From Linanthus parryae (Eukaryota > Streptophyta > Magnoliopsida > Ericales > Polemoniaceae), in assembly GCA_023055425.1 (NCBI GenBank), contig JALGPY010000009.1:31787275-31851274 (forward strand): a stretch of 64,000 nt of DNA, in the 5' to 3' direction. The position numbers and the translations under genes are program-made. The notes below the pieces were generated by a model. The model worked only from the letters and a program-made list of their open reading frames with translations. It searched no databases and had not been told where the DNA came from. Shown piece by piece: positions 23,401-34,262 of the stretch; within the stretch, counting starts at the first letter, position 1; each line of letters opens with the position of its first letter.

Positions 23401-25194
23401 TGTTATGATTTGGGCAGACTTCAAGAACGATGATAAGCGACGAAACAAGAACACAAGATATAACGAGGTTCACTAGCGATGAGCTAGCTTCCTCCACAAC
23501 CAAAAAACCCCTTTTATTGGAGAGAAACACCACGAATACAACCCTCACAATGTAAAACACGACCTATAGCCTTCATATAGGCCTACTATACAGCTTGTGC
23601 CCCAAGAAATACCAAATCCAATATAAACGAACAAGAAAACAACTTTTGGCCGCTTCCAGGATTCTCTTTGTACGAAGACCTTCGCACGACGGTCTGTGCT
23701 TCTTCGCATGAACAGTCTGATGGCATTGCTTGTTCTCTTCGTATCGTGCTCCTCCGTTTGGTCTGTTTCTTGCCCCGCTTCGTCGCCAAGTCCTCGCCAA
23801 GCCTAATTCTAATCAAGGCACCCATAGATTCCCAAAAAATCTCCACCTTGTCTTTAATCCTCTCATCCACTTGCGCTTGAATTAGACGGTTCTGTCCAAT
23901 AGCCCCAATATCTTAAGTTGGTCCAACTTCGCCAAGTTTCTACAACGTGTGCCACCAGCGATGCTCCAAATCCCGTCAAGTTCCTGCAATCAAACCCTAT
24001 CGATGCTCCAACTACGGTAGAGTTCGTGCAATCGAATCCCATGTTTGTTGTTCCAACTCCCACCAGTTCCTACAAAAAATTTGTTTGTTGTTCCGACTCC
24101 CACCGAGTCCCTACAAAAAACTCCCCAATACGTGTCCCCTTCACATGCCGTGTCTCTCGTCAGAGACTCCCCTATTTCACCATCCGCCTCCTCGTCAAGA
24201 GCATTGATTCTCCCTTGCCCCCCAACAGGGCTAGATAACTAGATCATCCTCCGAAGTACTCTCTACTTGTAGCCAACCTTGCAGATCTTGAGCTAATCAT
24301 TCGTCCACCGATCTCTCTTTTCTCTACCGTTTGAGCAGACGTCATCGGAGCTTCCATTTTCTGCCGTCATCGCGCTGGAACTATGACTTTCTGAATCCCC
24401 ATACGCAGCCGTGTGCTGCATCCCCTTTTGCTGAGACTTAAACTCAGCGGTTGTGGTTGTAGAAGCCCCCTCTTTATCATCCACCAATGGCAACCACATG
24501 CCTTGCCGCTTCAACAAAGCACATACCTTGATATGCTATAAGCTGAAGCTGTATCTCCCCGTGAACTTGTAGATCTTGGTCATCCCCTTGGTCATCTTCT
24601 TTACAACTCCTAGTCCAGATCCGTAACCTAAGAATGAGTGCTCCATCTTGATCGCCAAACCGTAGCTATGAATCTCACGGATTGTGAAACCCTGGCTCTT
24701 TAGCTCCACCTTGATCTTGGAACTCCACAACCTAAGATCTAATACTAGTTTGTTATGATCTGGGCAGAGCTCAAGAACGATGCTAAACGACGAAACAAGA
24801 ACACAAGATGTAACGTGGTTCACTAGCAGTGAGTTAGCTACCTCCATGACCCGAAAATATCTTTTATTAGAGAGAAACACCATGAATACAACCCAGATAA
24901 TGTAAAGCATGACCTATAGCTTTTATATAGGCCTACTATACAGCTTGTGCCCAAAGAAATACCAAAATCGAGCTAAACGAACAAGGAAATAACTTTTGGC
25001 CGCCTCCACGATTCTCTTTCGCACGAAGACAAATAGTCTTCGCACGAAGGTCCGTGCTTCTTCGCACGGACAGTCTGATGCCACTGATTGTTCTCTTCAT
25101 CTCGTGCTCCTCCGTTTGGTCCGTTTCTTGCCCCGCTTTGTCGCCAACTCCTCGCCAAGCCTAAGTTCATTCAAGTCACCTATAGATTCCAACA
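23401..25194 (-). mobile_element. Short non-autonomous LTR element X (S1 copy), TSD AATTA
   Basis: 1.8 kb in minus orientation. The 5' LTR is 24751-25194 (starts TGTTGGAATC, ends ...CATAACA). The 3' LTR is about 23401-23836, same ends with a worn start. AATTA flanks the element at 23396-23400 and 25195-25199. A primer-binding-like site follows the 5' LTR, worn here and clearer in S2 (TGGTATTAGATC near 52213). A polypurine-like AAGGTGGAGA precedes the 3' LTR. The interior of about 0.9 kb holds only a broken Gag-like piece (LWSSKIKVELKSQGF, then VCALLKRQGMWLPLVDDKEG). No protease, integrase or reverse transcriptase is present, so movement would need another copia. It lies just inside the leader of copia-M. 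Confidence 0.85.
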
Positions 25195-25228
25195 AATTAC
25201 TTAGGATCCAGATCGATTAGCCTTGATT

Positions 25229-25449
25229 AGACTCTAATACCATGTTGAAGAATCAGGAATTGACCGAAGAAATGAAGAAATTTAGATGAAGAAAATGATT
25301 TTCATTAAAGAGATGTTTATACAATGATAAAGAAGAGGAAAAGGGAGTTATGGTTGTTACTAGTATTCAGAAACTACACCTAGCTCGGTGTTCTCACTTT
25401 TCACAATATTTCAAGTACCTCCCATTTTTAAATTGTTTAACTGTTAACA
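25229..25449 (-). repeat. copia-M 5' LTR (207 bp) and primer-binding site
   Basis: On + the LTR runs from TGTTGAAGAATC at 25243 to ...CTGTTAACA at 25449. On the minus strand it ends in ...CTTCAACA and is followed by TGGTATTAGAGTC (25230-25242); the S2 copy has the less worn TGGTATCAGAGTC. Sequence related to the F-box C-terminus resumes at 25450 ('attgacaacacg', compare 'attgacagcact' in D). This places the insertion in the coding part of F-box B. Confidence 0.8.
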
Positions 25450-25855
25450 ATTGACAACACGTCGAACCCATAATTCGTAAGGTATCATCCATATTAGGGA
25501 CATTTGACAAGACAATAATCCTTTGAGATTCGATGTATACTTTGCCACCCACCTGCACTGGTCACGGCCCATCTCAAGAACTTTCCAGAAATTGAATAAG
25601 AAATAATCCGCCTTAAAACGACTACTCTCATCTCCCTCAAGGGTCAAACCAAATGTGATAACATTCTCACTGACCCAGTGAATTGCACCATTTCAAAAGG
25701 CGGTGTAGCTTTGAGTGGTTCGGGTTACAAACAATGTAAGAAGTTGAATTTGTCTCATACTGTTACAACAGTAACCCGTTACACTAGTCTGGGATTATTA
25801 TACTTTGAGGATCTTGAAAGACATTAGGAAGGAAAGTTTTGGGTGACTCGAAGAA
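25450..25855 (-). pseudogene. F-box B remnant, associated domain only (S1)
   Basis: Minus-strand translation in pieces: SSHPKLSFL, then QSYTAF, then NGAIHWVSENVITFGL, then KVLEMGRDQCRWVAKYTSNLKGL. These match, in order, the F-box-associated region of copy D (SSHPELSFLDGL, QSYRLLP, NGAIHWISERGYHIWF, RVLEMDMDNCSWVKKYTVNLRRL). The F-box and about 100 middle residues are missing, and several stops and shifts are present. The C-terminus is cut by the copia-M LTR. Not functional. Confidence 0.85.
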
Positions 25856-26315
25856 TCATCCTAAATATCCAGATAATACAACAGCGCAGGGATAATAACT
25901 AGCAATGGAATTCAATCAGGAAAAAGTGATTACAACCACCAAATAAATGATTTACCGTTTGGTGAAAAATTGCTCTGTTCAATACAAGGATCGAGAGTTA
26001 AATATTAACAGCTACGAGACCGGCTGTCTGAATTCATATTAAGCTTACAAGCCTGTAAGTTTAAAGGGAAAAAGAAGAATATATAAGTTGGTAAAAAGCA
26101 ACGTCGTGTTGGGAAAACAGAGAAGCACCATTTAATGTGTTTATTAGGATCAGTCTTTCATTTTGGTTGCCTTCATAATTCAAAATGGCAGCATAATTGT
26201 GCTAAGGTAAAATACAATAAATAAAAAAAGGGATTTCATTGCCATGTAAACCATTAGGAATGTCTGATGCTACAAAGAAGGGGTTTTAATAAGAACTTAA
26301 ACTTGTGAAGCACCA
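25856..26315. other. 3' flank of F-box C
   Basis: About 460 bp between F-box B and C, nearly identical to 57369-57828 in S2. No coding sequence recognised. The junction 25855/25856 is the empty site for the Helitron at 53331-57368. Confidence 0.8.
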
Positions 26316-26686
26316 TCAGACATGAGATAGGCTTTCAAAGAAGGGGTAAGCACTGCGAATGCCGAAAAGATTACCATAACTTTGCCTGCTATCAAGAAAA
26401 TCAAGAAGCACCGTCCCTGTCCTGCTATGTAGATCATAGGAAATTAACCTTCCAGCAATCGACAACAACAGTGATAAATCATCCGTTTCACTTTCCTTAA
26501 AGATTGACAGCACTCCAAAACCATAGACCTTAAGGTTTCCTTCTAAATCAGAAACAACTGACCTTAGGCGTCTGAGATTGACTGTGTACTTTTTCACCCA
26601 ACTGCAGTAGTCCATGTCCATCTCAAGAACTCTGAAACCTAGTGGACGGCGCTTTTGAGTTTGAATCAGAAACATTCTGTCGTCAC
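26316..26686 (-). pseudogene. F-box C, C-terminal part (split by the Ale-type copia)
   Basis: Minus-strand frame from the insertion point reads MFLIQTQKRRPLGFRVLEMD, then YCSWVKKYTVNLRRL, then GRLISYDLHSRTGTVLLDFL, and stops at 26316. This is the end of the F-box-associated domain. The rest of the gene is at 32394-33212. GTCAC at 26682-26686 and 32394-32398 is the target duplication, and the uninterrupted sequence is seen in D. Confidence 0.92.
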
Positions 26687-27193
26687 TGAAAGGAATCAAC
26701 GATTCCAAAAAAGATTCAAAGATATGAAAGATCAAGAACCCAGAAAAGCAAATAAACAAGGAATAATTTCATTGATAATTTTGGTAGAGCTTCGCTGCCA
26801 TTGTTGCAGAGAAGACAGAACAACAAGAAACCTAGAGCCGCAAGGCTTATATATGCCTGAATCCAAACGGTCACATTTTGGACCGTTGGATTGAACAAGA
26901 AAAGATCTCGGCCATAGATGCAGATCTTATTATTACAAGTTTACCACAAACTTTGAGAAAATTGTGAAATAACCTAGCAAGGTTGAGAGGAGAATTAAAC
27001 AACTCTGTGATAATATGAAACATGCAACTTAAGTCTTGGAAAATACCAAAAGAGCACCAAGACATTTGAGAAGACTGTAAATTGATCTTTCAGCAAGAGA
27101 GTTGACTTCATTTTCAGCTTTGACTTTGACTTCTTCTTTGAATCTTGACTCCATTGACTTTTCTTCATCAATTTTGACTCCTGTCTGCTAATA
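26687..27193 (-). repeat. 3' LTR of the Ale-type copia
   Basis: 507 bp. Differs from the other LTR at four sites, near 26710, 26770, 26785 and 27007. Confidence 0.95.
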
Positions 27194-27200
27194 CCCTCCC

Positions 27201-30200
27201 TCAAACTGATGGTGGTTGAGACACCATCAGTTTGTGCTTGAGATAATGAAAAGGTAGAGCTGCCAGTCCTTTGGTGAAAATGTCCCCCAGATGATCTGCA
27301 GAATGAACATATGAAACCAGTAATTGTTTCTTTAAACACTTTTCTCTAACAAAATGATAGTCTAGTTCAATGTGTTTTCTTCTAGCATGCATAATAGGGT
27401 TTGCAGTCATAGCAATTGCTGATTCATTGTCACAAAATAATGTAGGAGGATGAGACATAAAAATGTGAAGATCATGAAACAGATAGTGAAACCAACAAAG
27501 TTCTGCTGCTGTTGTGGCAAGAGCTCTGTATTCAGATTCAGCAGAAGATCTGGATACAGTGGGTTGCTTTTTAGCAGCCCAGTGAATAGGATTATTTCCC
27601 AGAAATATTACAAAACCAGTGGTGCTTCTCCTGTCAGTTGGGTTACCAGCCCAATCTGCATCAGAGTAAGCATGTAAATTGAGAGAGCTAGAGTTGTAAA
27701 GAATTCGTTCACTGATAGTGCCTTTTAAATACCTCAGAATTCTTTTGGCACCAATGAGATGTTGAGTAGTAGGCATATGCATAAATTGACAAAGATGGTT
27801 TACAGCAAAACATATATCAGGTCTTGTAAAGGTTAAATATTGAAGAGCACCTAATAATTGTCTGAAAGGAGTTGGATTTTCAAGTAATGCACCATCATGA
27901 GCATGGTATTTAATACCAGAAGTAGTAGGAGTGTCACAAGAAGTGCAGGAAAGCATATTGAATCTAAGAAGTAGGTCATTGATGTATTTATGTTGATGAA
28001 TAAAAATACCTTTAGTAGATCTTTGAATTTCTAAACCCAGAAAGTAAGTTAGAGGACCCAAATCAGTCATGCTAAACTCAGTACCAAGTTTGGACACAAG
28101 ATATTTCATATAAGTAGTGTCATTTCCAGTAAGAATGATGTCATCTACATATAATAATAAGATAGTAATGGATTGAGGATGAGAGGTGTATCTAATAAAC
28201 ATAGATGTGTCAGCCACAGATGCAACAAATCCAAGAGATAGAATAAAACTAGTAAATCTCTCAAACCAGGCTCTAGGTGCCTGTTTGAGACCATATATAG
28301 CTTTGTTTAATTTGCACACAAAATGGGGATAAAGTGGGTCTTTAAATCCAGGAGGTTGTTGCATATAAACTGTTTCTCTCAAATAACCATGTAAGAAAGC
28401 ATTTTTGACATCAAGTTGATTCAGAGGCCAGTTCATGGAAGCAGCTAAGGCAATAACAGTTCTAACAGTTGCATGTTTAACAACAGGACTGAAAGTTTCT
28501 TCAAAGTCAATGCCAGGAGTTTGATTGAAACCTTTGGCAACCAATCTAGCTTTGTATCTAGATATGGTGCCATTTGGGTTGCATTTTGTCTTGAAGACCC
28601 ATTTTTTCCCAACAATATTTGCATTGTTGGGAGGAGGTACTAGAGTCCAGGTGTTTTGATGTTGGAGGCTAGAAAATTCTTCAGCCATTGCATTAAGCCA
28701 CTGAGAATGTTTTCTAGCTTCACTAAAACAAGTAGGATCATTTAAGAAAGGAGAGATATCAGAGTTACCAGAAGTGGCTGTGAATCCAATCACTATCTTT
28801 TTGACAATCCCAGACTTGCTTCTTGTCTGCATGGGATGTCCACCAGCTGGAAAAGCATTAGACCCTTGTTCAGTTGCCAAGCCTGGGGTTGGGATATTTG
28901 TGGTTTCATCAGCTTCTGTGTGGGAGGCATCACTTGAATTTATAGTGCCCGGCTGCAGAGCTGGAACAGGGTCTAGCTCCACCTGAGCATGGTGGCTCCC
29001 AGAGACAGGTGTAGTACTGTTCTTATCAGTTAAGTTACCATAATCAAGAGTAGTGGTGTGTTCTGTATCAGGTGTGTGACTAGGATCAAGTGTAGAAGAG
29101 TTCTCATTCAGTGTACCTGTCATAACATCAAAAGATAAGTCAGTAAATGGAAGAGTAGAGGCAGACACATTAATGTTAGAATTAGAGTCATTAATGTGTG
29201 TAGAGTTAGGTGTAACATTTAAGTCAGGTGAATGCATGGAACTAGATGCAGTAGTAAATGCAGTATCTGGTAGTGTAACAGATATGTCACCAATTTTGAA
29301 ATCATTAATTTTGTCAAAGTTGGCATTTTGACTTTTCTGATGTGGAAAAATGTGTTCATCAAAGATCACATCTCTACTGATAAAGAATTTTTGTGCAACT
29401 TTGTCAAAATCGACATAACCCTTATAGTTTTGTGCATAACCAAGAAATACACATTGAGTGGATTTGGGATCAAGTTTAGACACATTATAATGTCTTAGAT
29501 AAGGGTAGCAAGCACACCCAAAAACTTTGAATTTTGAATAGTTTGGAATTGTTTTATAAAGTAATTCCCAAGGAGATTTGTTGAAAGTGTTTTTGCTTGG
29601 CATGCAATTAATAAGATAAACAGCTGCAGCAAAAGCATGATACCACAAATAATTTGGCAAAGAAGCATGTATCATCATTGTAACTGCAGTTTCAACAATG
29701 TGTCTGCGTATTCTTTCAGCTACTCCATCTTGTTGAGGAGTGTAAGGACAGGATTTTTGATGAATAATACCATGACTTTGTAAATATTGGTGAAATACAT
29801 AAGATATATATTCACCACCACCATCAGATCTTAGAATTTTAATTTTATTGCCAAGTTGAAGCTCTATTTGAGTTTTGAACTTATCAAAGACAGAAGCAAC
29901 CTCAGACTTATGATGCAGAGGAAATAACCAAGTGAATTTGGAATAATCATCAATAAAAAGCACATAAAATCTATAACCATGGTAAGACTTGGTACTAGCA
30001 GGACCCCAAACATCACTATGTATAATATCAAGAGAGTTTTTAGAAGCAGAAAGAGAAGATTTATAAGGTAGTCTAGTCATTTTGCCTTTCACACAATGTT
30101 CACATAAGGAACTTGAAGAGATATCACACAACTTTAAGTCTTTGCATAAATTAGAAGCAGAAATAAAAACAAGTTTCAAAACATCTTCAGAGGGATGTCC

Positions 30201-31129
30201 TAATCTGGCATGCCAGATAGGAGACTTGACACTTTTTCCTAGATAGGCAGTCTTGATAGGGTCTTTGACTTCAGAAACATGAGAGAAGGGATGAGTGTGT
30301 ATGGGATAGAGACCATTTTCACTCAACCCTTGATACAGAACTTTGCCCAGAGTTTTGTCCTTGATGTAAAAAGAATCAGCATCAAAATAGAAGGCACAGT
30401 TGTGTTGTTTGCAGAGTTGATAAACAGAGACTAAATTAGCAGATAAATTTGGGACATGTAAAGTTTTGTTTAATTGAAAAGAATGATTTGGGGTGTTAAG
30501 AAAGGCAGTACCAGAGTGATTTATGGCCAGGGTATTACCATTACCCACTGCAACTTGATCAGACCCATGGTAAGGAGAGCTCACAGAAAGATTTGCAAAA
30601 TCAGAAGTCATATGGTTGTTGGCACCAGAATCAGTCAACCAATAGTTTGGAGAGATACTTGGAGAAGGATCAGCCACAGTCACAGTATTCATAGCAGTTA
30701 ACTGGGTAGGAGGTTTCTTTCCTTGAAAGGCATGATCCATTCTATGCCAGCAATCAATGGCAGAGTGATAATCATAACCACATATCTGACAGGTTAAAGG
30801 ATTACCATTGCTATCTCTGCTTTTAGAAGGACCTCTGTTATACCCAGTTCTTCCCCCTCTTTGATTTTCAAAACTTCTTCCTCCTCCTCTGTTGTTTCCC
30901 CCTCTACCAAAGTAATTTGAATTATAAGTTTGACCTTGAGTTCCTGACCCTTGACCATAATTTGAATTAGGGTTTAGACTTGACCTTTGACCATAATTAG
31001 GGTTAGGGTTTTGACTGAATAACCCTGACCCTTGACTTCTGTTTGGGTTAGGGTTTTGACCTTGATTCACAGACCCTTGACCTCTACCATAACCAGCCCC
31101 ATTGGAGTTGCCCCCTCTACCACGATTGT
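27201..31129 (-). pseudogene. Pol of the Ale-type copia, open but out of frame with gag
   Basis: About 1300 codons open on the minus strand, ending at 27201. Order: Gly/Asn/Gln-rich Gag tail (NRGRGGNSNGAGYGRG); zinc knuckle CQICGYDYHSAIDC; protease DSGANNHM; pre-integrase WHARLGHP...CEHCVKGKM; integrase HSDVWGP, LRSDGGGEY, DGVAERIRR; reverse transcriptase LDVKNAFLHG and LLYVDDIILTGND; RNase H YSDADWAG, SAESEYRAL, LFCDNESAIA. There is no ATG at the head; the frame is entered in the middle of what should be Gag. Gag and pol were therefore one frame until a recent single-base loss near 31128-31132. Catalytic residues look intact. Confidence 0.93.
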
Positions 31130-31873
31130 TCCATAGTAAGACTCAGATTGAGTACCAATAGACATATAAGCAGCATTACCAACCAAATCAGAGGATATAA
31201 CAGTTTGAGACTCAATAATTTGTTCCTCATCTTTCAACAAGACATGCAGTTCTTCAAAAGTAATTTTATCAGGAGCAAGAGACATAGTGACACGAATACC
31301 AGATCTAAAGGAGTTATATTCAGGAGGAAGACCATGTAGAGCATACAGAATCATATCTTGATCATCAGTGTGAACCATAGCAGAAGAGAGTTTGTCCCTT
31401 AGGGTTTTGAGTCTTTGCATGTATTCATCAATAGATTCCGATTTCTTACGAATCGTTTGAAGTTCAGATCTTAGTTGCATGATATTTGAGCGAGTGAGAG
31501 AGGAGTACCTGTTTTCGAGTGAAACCCAAACGTCACGAGAAGATTGCTTACCCAAGATTTGAACAAGAGCCTCTTGTGTGAGTGTTGCTGTGAGAAGAGT
31601 GAGAACCATCTGATCTTGAGCCACCCAGACTTCATACGCCGGATTTCGGTTCTCCGTCGCCTCACCGTTTTCATCGGCTAGGAATTCGGACGGACAGATC
31701 TTTGTTCCGTCTACATATCCAAAGAGTGATTGGGTTTTTAGAACATATGAGACCTGATATTTCCAGATCAGATAGTTGTTGTTGTCTAATTTGAAAGGGA
31801 CTAGGTTGTGGATTTGAGAGTGGACATAGAAGGGGTTTGTAGAACCCTGATTTTGAGAGGTGGACAAAGCCAT
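31067..31873 (-). CDS. Gag of the Ale-type copia (268 aa, truncated tail)
   Basis: ATG at 31871-31873, 13 bases after the 5' LTR. It reads MALSTSQNQGSTNPFYVHSQ, then LVPFKLDNNNYLIWKYQVS, then the UBN2-type block SSRDVWVSLENRYSSLTRSN...SIDEYMQRLKTLRDKLS. It stops at 31067-31069 after a run of residues out of character (TIVVEGATPMG). The natural continuation into the Gly/Asn-rich tail and zinc knuckle lies in the next frame. Alternatively, a programmed frameshift joins the two, but no slippery heptamer is evident to me. Confidence 0.9.
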   Translation of the reverse strand: MALSTSQNQGSTNPFYVHSQIHNLVPFKLDNNNYLIWKYQVSYVLKTQSLFGYVDGTKICPSEFLADENGEATENRNPAYEVWVAQDQMVLTLLTATLTQEALVQILGKQSSRDVWVSLENRYSSLTRSNIMQLRSELQTIRKKSESIDEYMQRLKTLRDKLSSAMVHTDDQDMILYALHGLPPEYNSFRSGIRVTMSLAPDKITFEELHVLLKDEEQIIESQTVISSDLVGNAAYMSIGTQSESYYGTIVVEGATPMGLVMVEVKGL

Positions 31874-31886
31874 GGCTCTGATACCA

Positions 31887-32393
31887 TGAAAGGAATCAAC
31901 GATTCCAAAGAAGATTCAAAGATATGAAAGATCAAGAACCCAGAAAAGCAAATAAACAAGGAATAATTTAATTGATAATTTTGGCAGAGCTTCGCTGCCA
32001 TTGTTGCAGAGAAGACAGAACAACAAGAAACCTAGAGCCGCAAGGCTTATATATGCCTGAATCCAAACGGTCACATTTTGGACCGTTGGATTGAACAAGA
32101 AAAGATCTCGGCCATAGATGCAGATCTTATTATTACAAGTTTACCACAAACTTTGAGAAAATTGTGAAATAACCTAGCAAGGTTGAGAGGAGAATTAAAC
32201 AACTCTCTGATAATATGAAACATGCAACTTAAGTCTTGGAAAATACCAAAAGAGCACCAAGACATTTGAGAAGACTGTAAATTGATCTTTCAGCAAGAGA
32301 GTTGACTTCATTTTCAGCTTTGACTTTGACTTCTTCTTTGAATCTTGACTCCATTGACTTTTCTTCATCAATTTTGACTCCTGTCTGCTAATA
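31887..32393 (-). repeat. 5' LTR of the Ale-type copia
   Basis: 507 bp, followed on the minus strand by the primer-binding site TGGTATCAGAGC with no gap. Confidence 0.95.
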
Positions 32394-33212
32394 GTCACAT
32401 ACCCCAAAAACGGATCTTATCACTTGCAAGAATTCTAGGATGTTATGGTAGCCTGATTCCTGTCAGCTTCTTTGAGTAAGGGTCAAACCAAATGTGATAA
32501 CCACGTTCGCTGATCCAATGGATTGCTCCATTACAAAAGGTTCCACATCCATAAATCTTACCCCACAGATCTGGTACATCTAACATCAGCCGCTGATCCC
32601 ATGATGAAAACTCTGAGTGATAGATATCAATCACAAGAGACTCTGGTTTAGGATAATATTGAAATCGTGCTACTACAACACAGTGGTGAGGTGACCTTGA
32701 AGGATCAAAGCACAAGCATCTGATGACCAAATAGCTGCCAAGGAAGAATTGAAGGCAATCCCTTTCATGGTAAGGTAGCAATCTGTAGCTTTGGGTGGTC
32801 GGGTTAGAGACAATGAAACGAGTACTATCATCTCTGTAAAACGAGCACAAAATTAACCCATGACATGAGCTTTCAATATTGATACAGCGTGGGTTGTCAT
32901 GGAGCCCATCAAGGAAGGAAAGTTCTGGATGACTTGAGAGCCAGTGTGAGACAAAGGAAAAAACACTTGGTTGGCCATGTACACAGCAGAGTTCAATAAC
33001 TTTGGGTTACATTGGGTGTGTTTCAAAGAGAAGTTTGAATCAGATATAAGCTTGCACCAACGGTTGGAGACACACTTGAACCTTATGAGTGATTTCGCTG
33101 GCACGCGTAAGAGAAACTCAGTTAAGAGATCTACATTGTTGACTACTTTATCAGCCACTTCCTATCTGCTACCACAAGTAGTTATCATATCAAACTTTCT
33201 TGTTTTGACCAT
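32394..33212 (-). pseudogene. F-box C, N-terminal and middle part
   Basis: Likely start is ATG at 33210-33212 (MVKTRKFDMITTCGSR), broken by TAG at 33162-33164 where fragment A has TGG. After the stop: EVADKVVNNVDLLTEFLLRV, PAKSLIRFKCVSNRWCKLIS, SLKHTQCNPK: a clear F-box of about 45 residues. Such proteins link substrates to the SKP1-cullin ubiquitin ligase. A one-base frame shift follows near 32974. The F-box-associated domain then reads SSHPELSFLDGL, SCHGLILCSFYRDDSTRF, PTTQSYRLLPYHERDC, IDIYHSEFSSWDQR. This copy has an extra TAA near 32441 (GAA in D) and a shorter T run near 32403-32409. The stop and first shift are shared with D. Confidence 0.92.
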
Positions 33213-33795
33213 CCACTATTTCACCTAGTAAGAAAACACCATTAAGAAAAGTAAAAGACCAAATTCAAGCCTTTCAGGCCAGAAATGAAGGGAACAAGGC
33301 AAATTTTTCTGTGTGTGAAATTTTAATTTTTCTCAGCAAAATCCATGTTTAAAGATTCATGTGTTTCTCTCAGGGTTCAGGGAATGGAAAATCAGATAAA
33401 ATCAGTATCCTACTATTGAAGCTTTGAAAAGTATATCGAATTATAGAAGATGATGAAGGTACCTACCGAAGCAATTCGACGATGTTGATACCCGTGATCA
33501 ACCTTGAAGCCTTGTTTGTGATTGTTGCTTCTACAGTTTTGCGATCTTGGCATATAAATGAGCTGTTATCTGGGAGCTGTTTGTTGGCAGTGAAATATTT
33601 TCTCGTAAAATATTTTCACAATGTGGAGTTTGGTTGACCACTACTCAAGGTAAAATAATTGCAGGGAATTTAGTTTTCCACCAAAGCAGCGTAAAATGGT
33701 TTACGGATTAGAAATCCGTAATTGATTTTTCCGAAGCCAGTGTCTCTCTCCTATCTCTCTGATGGGGCGTTTCTGAGTCCATCGGCTAGGGTTTC
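33213..33795. promoter_or_regulatory. Shared upstream region of F-box C and a divergent exon
   Basis: About 580 bp between the F-box start (minus) and an exon-like segment (plus). It is nearly identical to 59015-59599 in S2, and its F-box-proximal half is related to 15587-16066. The layout suggests a divergent promoter. I cannot identify specific elements. Confidence 0.4.
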
Positions 33796-33957
33796 ATGGC
33801 GACTCCACCGTCCCCACCCCAATTCCTCTCGCTTTCGCTTTCCTTCTCTTTCTCTCTTTCCCTCGTCCTCGCCCTAGACCAACTTTCTTTGTATATATCT
33901 GCAAGCCCAGATCCATCTTCTCCATTCTTCAATCATGTTATGGGGTTGGGGTTTTAG
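33796..33957 (+). other. First-exon-like segment with a 53-codon frame (S1)
   Basis: Preceded by 'gctagggtttc', common in plant 5' regions. ATG at 33796 opens MATPPSPPQFLSLSLSFSFS and a hydrophobic LSLVLALDQLSLYI stretch, ending at TAG 33955-33957. A good donor-like GAGG|GTAAGC follows at about 33979-33986. The same frame stands at 59600-59761 in S2 with one amino-acid change. It could be a small secreted or membrane peptide, or the 5' leader of the Myb/SANT-like gene downstream. Function unknown. Confidence 0.4.
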
Positions 33958-34262
33958 TTCGCTGGTCGATGAACCAACGAGGGTAAGCATATTTTGGTTT
34001 TCGACCTTTCTCTCTATCCCTTCAATTCTGAAATGAACAGATTCAATTGGTTTGTTTCTTCAATTCTGAATTGAACAGACTCAATTGGTTTGATTCTATC
34101 AATTGGGTCTTTTATCCCTATTTGTTGATTAATGAGATTTTAGACGAGGAAGGTGGACGATTATATATGAGATTTGATTGATTTCTTATGCTTATTAGTA
34201 CTTGCATTGAATGGATTAGGGAATAGATATTTCATCTTTGAGACAGCCATATAGAAGCCTGC

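Larger units (their letters stand above)
26687..32393 (-). mobile_element. Complete Ale/Retrofit-like Ty1/copia retrotransposon (5.7 kb)
   Basis: Two 507-bp LTRs (26687-27193 and 31887-32393) differ at only four positions I can find, about 0.8%. TSD GTCAC is on both sides. Minus orientation: 5' LTR on the right, primer-binding site TGGTATCAGAGC at 31875-31886, gag at 31067-31873, pol at 27201-31129, purine tract TTTGAGGGAGGG at 27194-27205. The LTR starts TATTAG rather than the usual TG and ends TTTCA. It splits F-box C in its C-terminal coding part. The only coding lesion I see is the gag/pol frame break near 31128-31132. Confidence 0.96.

Noticed and set aside
23668..24238. Plus-strand frames of 70-106 codons in element X, repeated near 51153-51722
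   Set aside because: Antisense to the element, no domain, and broken differently in the two copies.
32853..33158. A 101-residue F-box protein starting with GTG (V-A-D-K)
   Set aside because: No ATG is present; upstream homology with fragment A shows the true start and an in-frame TAG. Also the frame shifts before the F-box-associated domain.
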